Positions 63,952 through 64,000 of a DNA stretch of 64,000 bases are shown here, piece by piece. Every line of letters begins with the position of its first letter. The first letter of the stretch is position 1. The DNA comes from Pyropia yezoensis (lineage: Eukaryota > Rhodophyta > Bangiophyceae > Bangiales > Bangiaceae), in contig CM020619.1 of assembly GCA_009829735.1 (NCBI GenBank), forward strand, positions 13,445,777 through 13,509,776, given 5' to 3'. A program made the position numbers and the translations under genes. The notes beneath the pieces are model-generated. The model made no database searches. It saw only the letters and a program-made list of their open reading frames with translations, and was not told the DNA's origin.

Positions 63952-64000
63952 GGGAAGGCCAAGTTACAGTGCCATGAGAGTGCTTCAAGTCGAAGTGGTA

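Larger units (their letters stand above)
57513..64000 (+). mobile_element. Element D: degenerate chromovirus-like Ty3/gypsy retrotransposon, 3' end outside window
   Basis: The 5' LTR ends GCCACA at 57911; its start cannot be fixed without the 3' LTR but is probably between about 57500 and 57590. PBS at 57914-57932, gag from 58031, and pol to 63951 follow, then the window ends. Gag and pol carry frameshifts and stops, and the RT active site is altered. It is a third family by sequence but shares PBS, frameshift heptamer and domain order with A/B and C. Confidence 0.88.

Overview
The window is nuclear DNA of a very GC-rich eukaryote. Three things suggest a red alga of the Porphyra/Pyropia kind: intron-poor genes with Kozak-like starts, a plastid-type ATP sulfurylase beside a cytochrome-b5 front-end fatty acid desaturase, and heavy retrotransposon load with long poly-C/poly-G runs. 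This assignment is an inference; nothing in the window proves the species.

Positions 1-35.4 kb and 57.5-64 kb are nested LTR retrotransposons. Elements A (241-11040, minus) and B (22898-33694, plus) are near-identical chromovirus-like Ty3/gypsy copies in inverted orientation. Element C (12363-20476, plus) is a second, decayed Ty3/gypsy family. Element D (from about 57.5 kb to beyond the window) is a third. A Ty1/copia-type pol gene is present in two halves: integrase at 11041-12362 (minus) and reverse transcriptase/RNase H at 33695-35367 (plus). An unrecognised ORF is also in two halves, at 3-240 (plus) and 22303-22897 (minus).

The main result is that these halves fit together. The 5-bp target-site duplications of A and B are exchanged (CCCGC flanks the left end of A and the left end of B; GTCGC flanks the right end of A and the right end of B). 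Both broken ORFs rejoin in frame across the exchanged ends, and LTR sequence variants pair the same way. The roughly 11.9 kb between A and B has therefore been inverted by recombination between the two inverted copies, or the assembly switched there.

All three gypsy families share the same primer-binding site and the same in-phase -1 frameshift heptamer, G GGA AAC, at the gag/pol junction. In A and B a shared 50-bp tandem duplication puts this heptamer out of phase. A/B and C also carry a long ORF on the opposite strand between pol and the 3' LTR (789 codons and intact in A).

Positions 35.4-57.5 kb hold the ordinary genes, all on the plus strand: a glycine-rich protein with a bHLH-like segment (40.8-45.0 kb), ATP sulfurylase (46966-48327), and a front-end desaturase (49591-50991). 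A frameshifted pogo/Tigger-like transposase with a large proline/alanine minisatellite follows (53.4-56.3 kb). The intervening DNA is low-complexity, GC-rich sequence with hairpins and no gene I can support.
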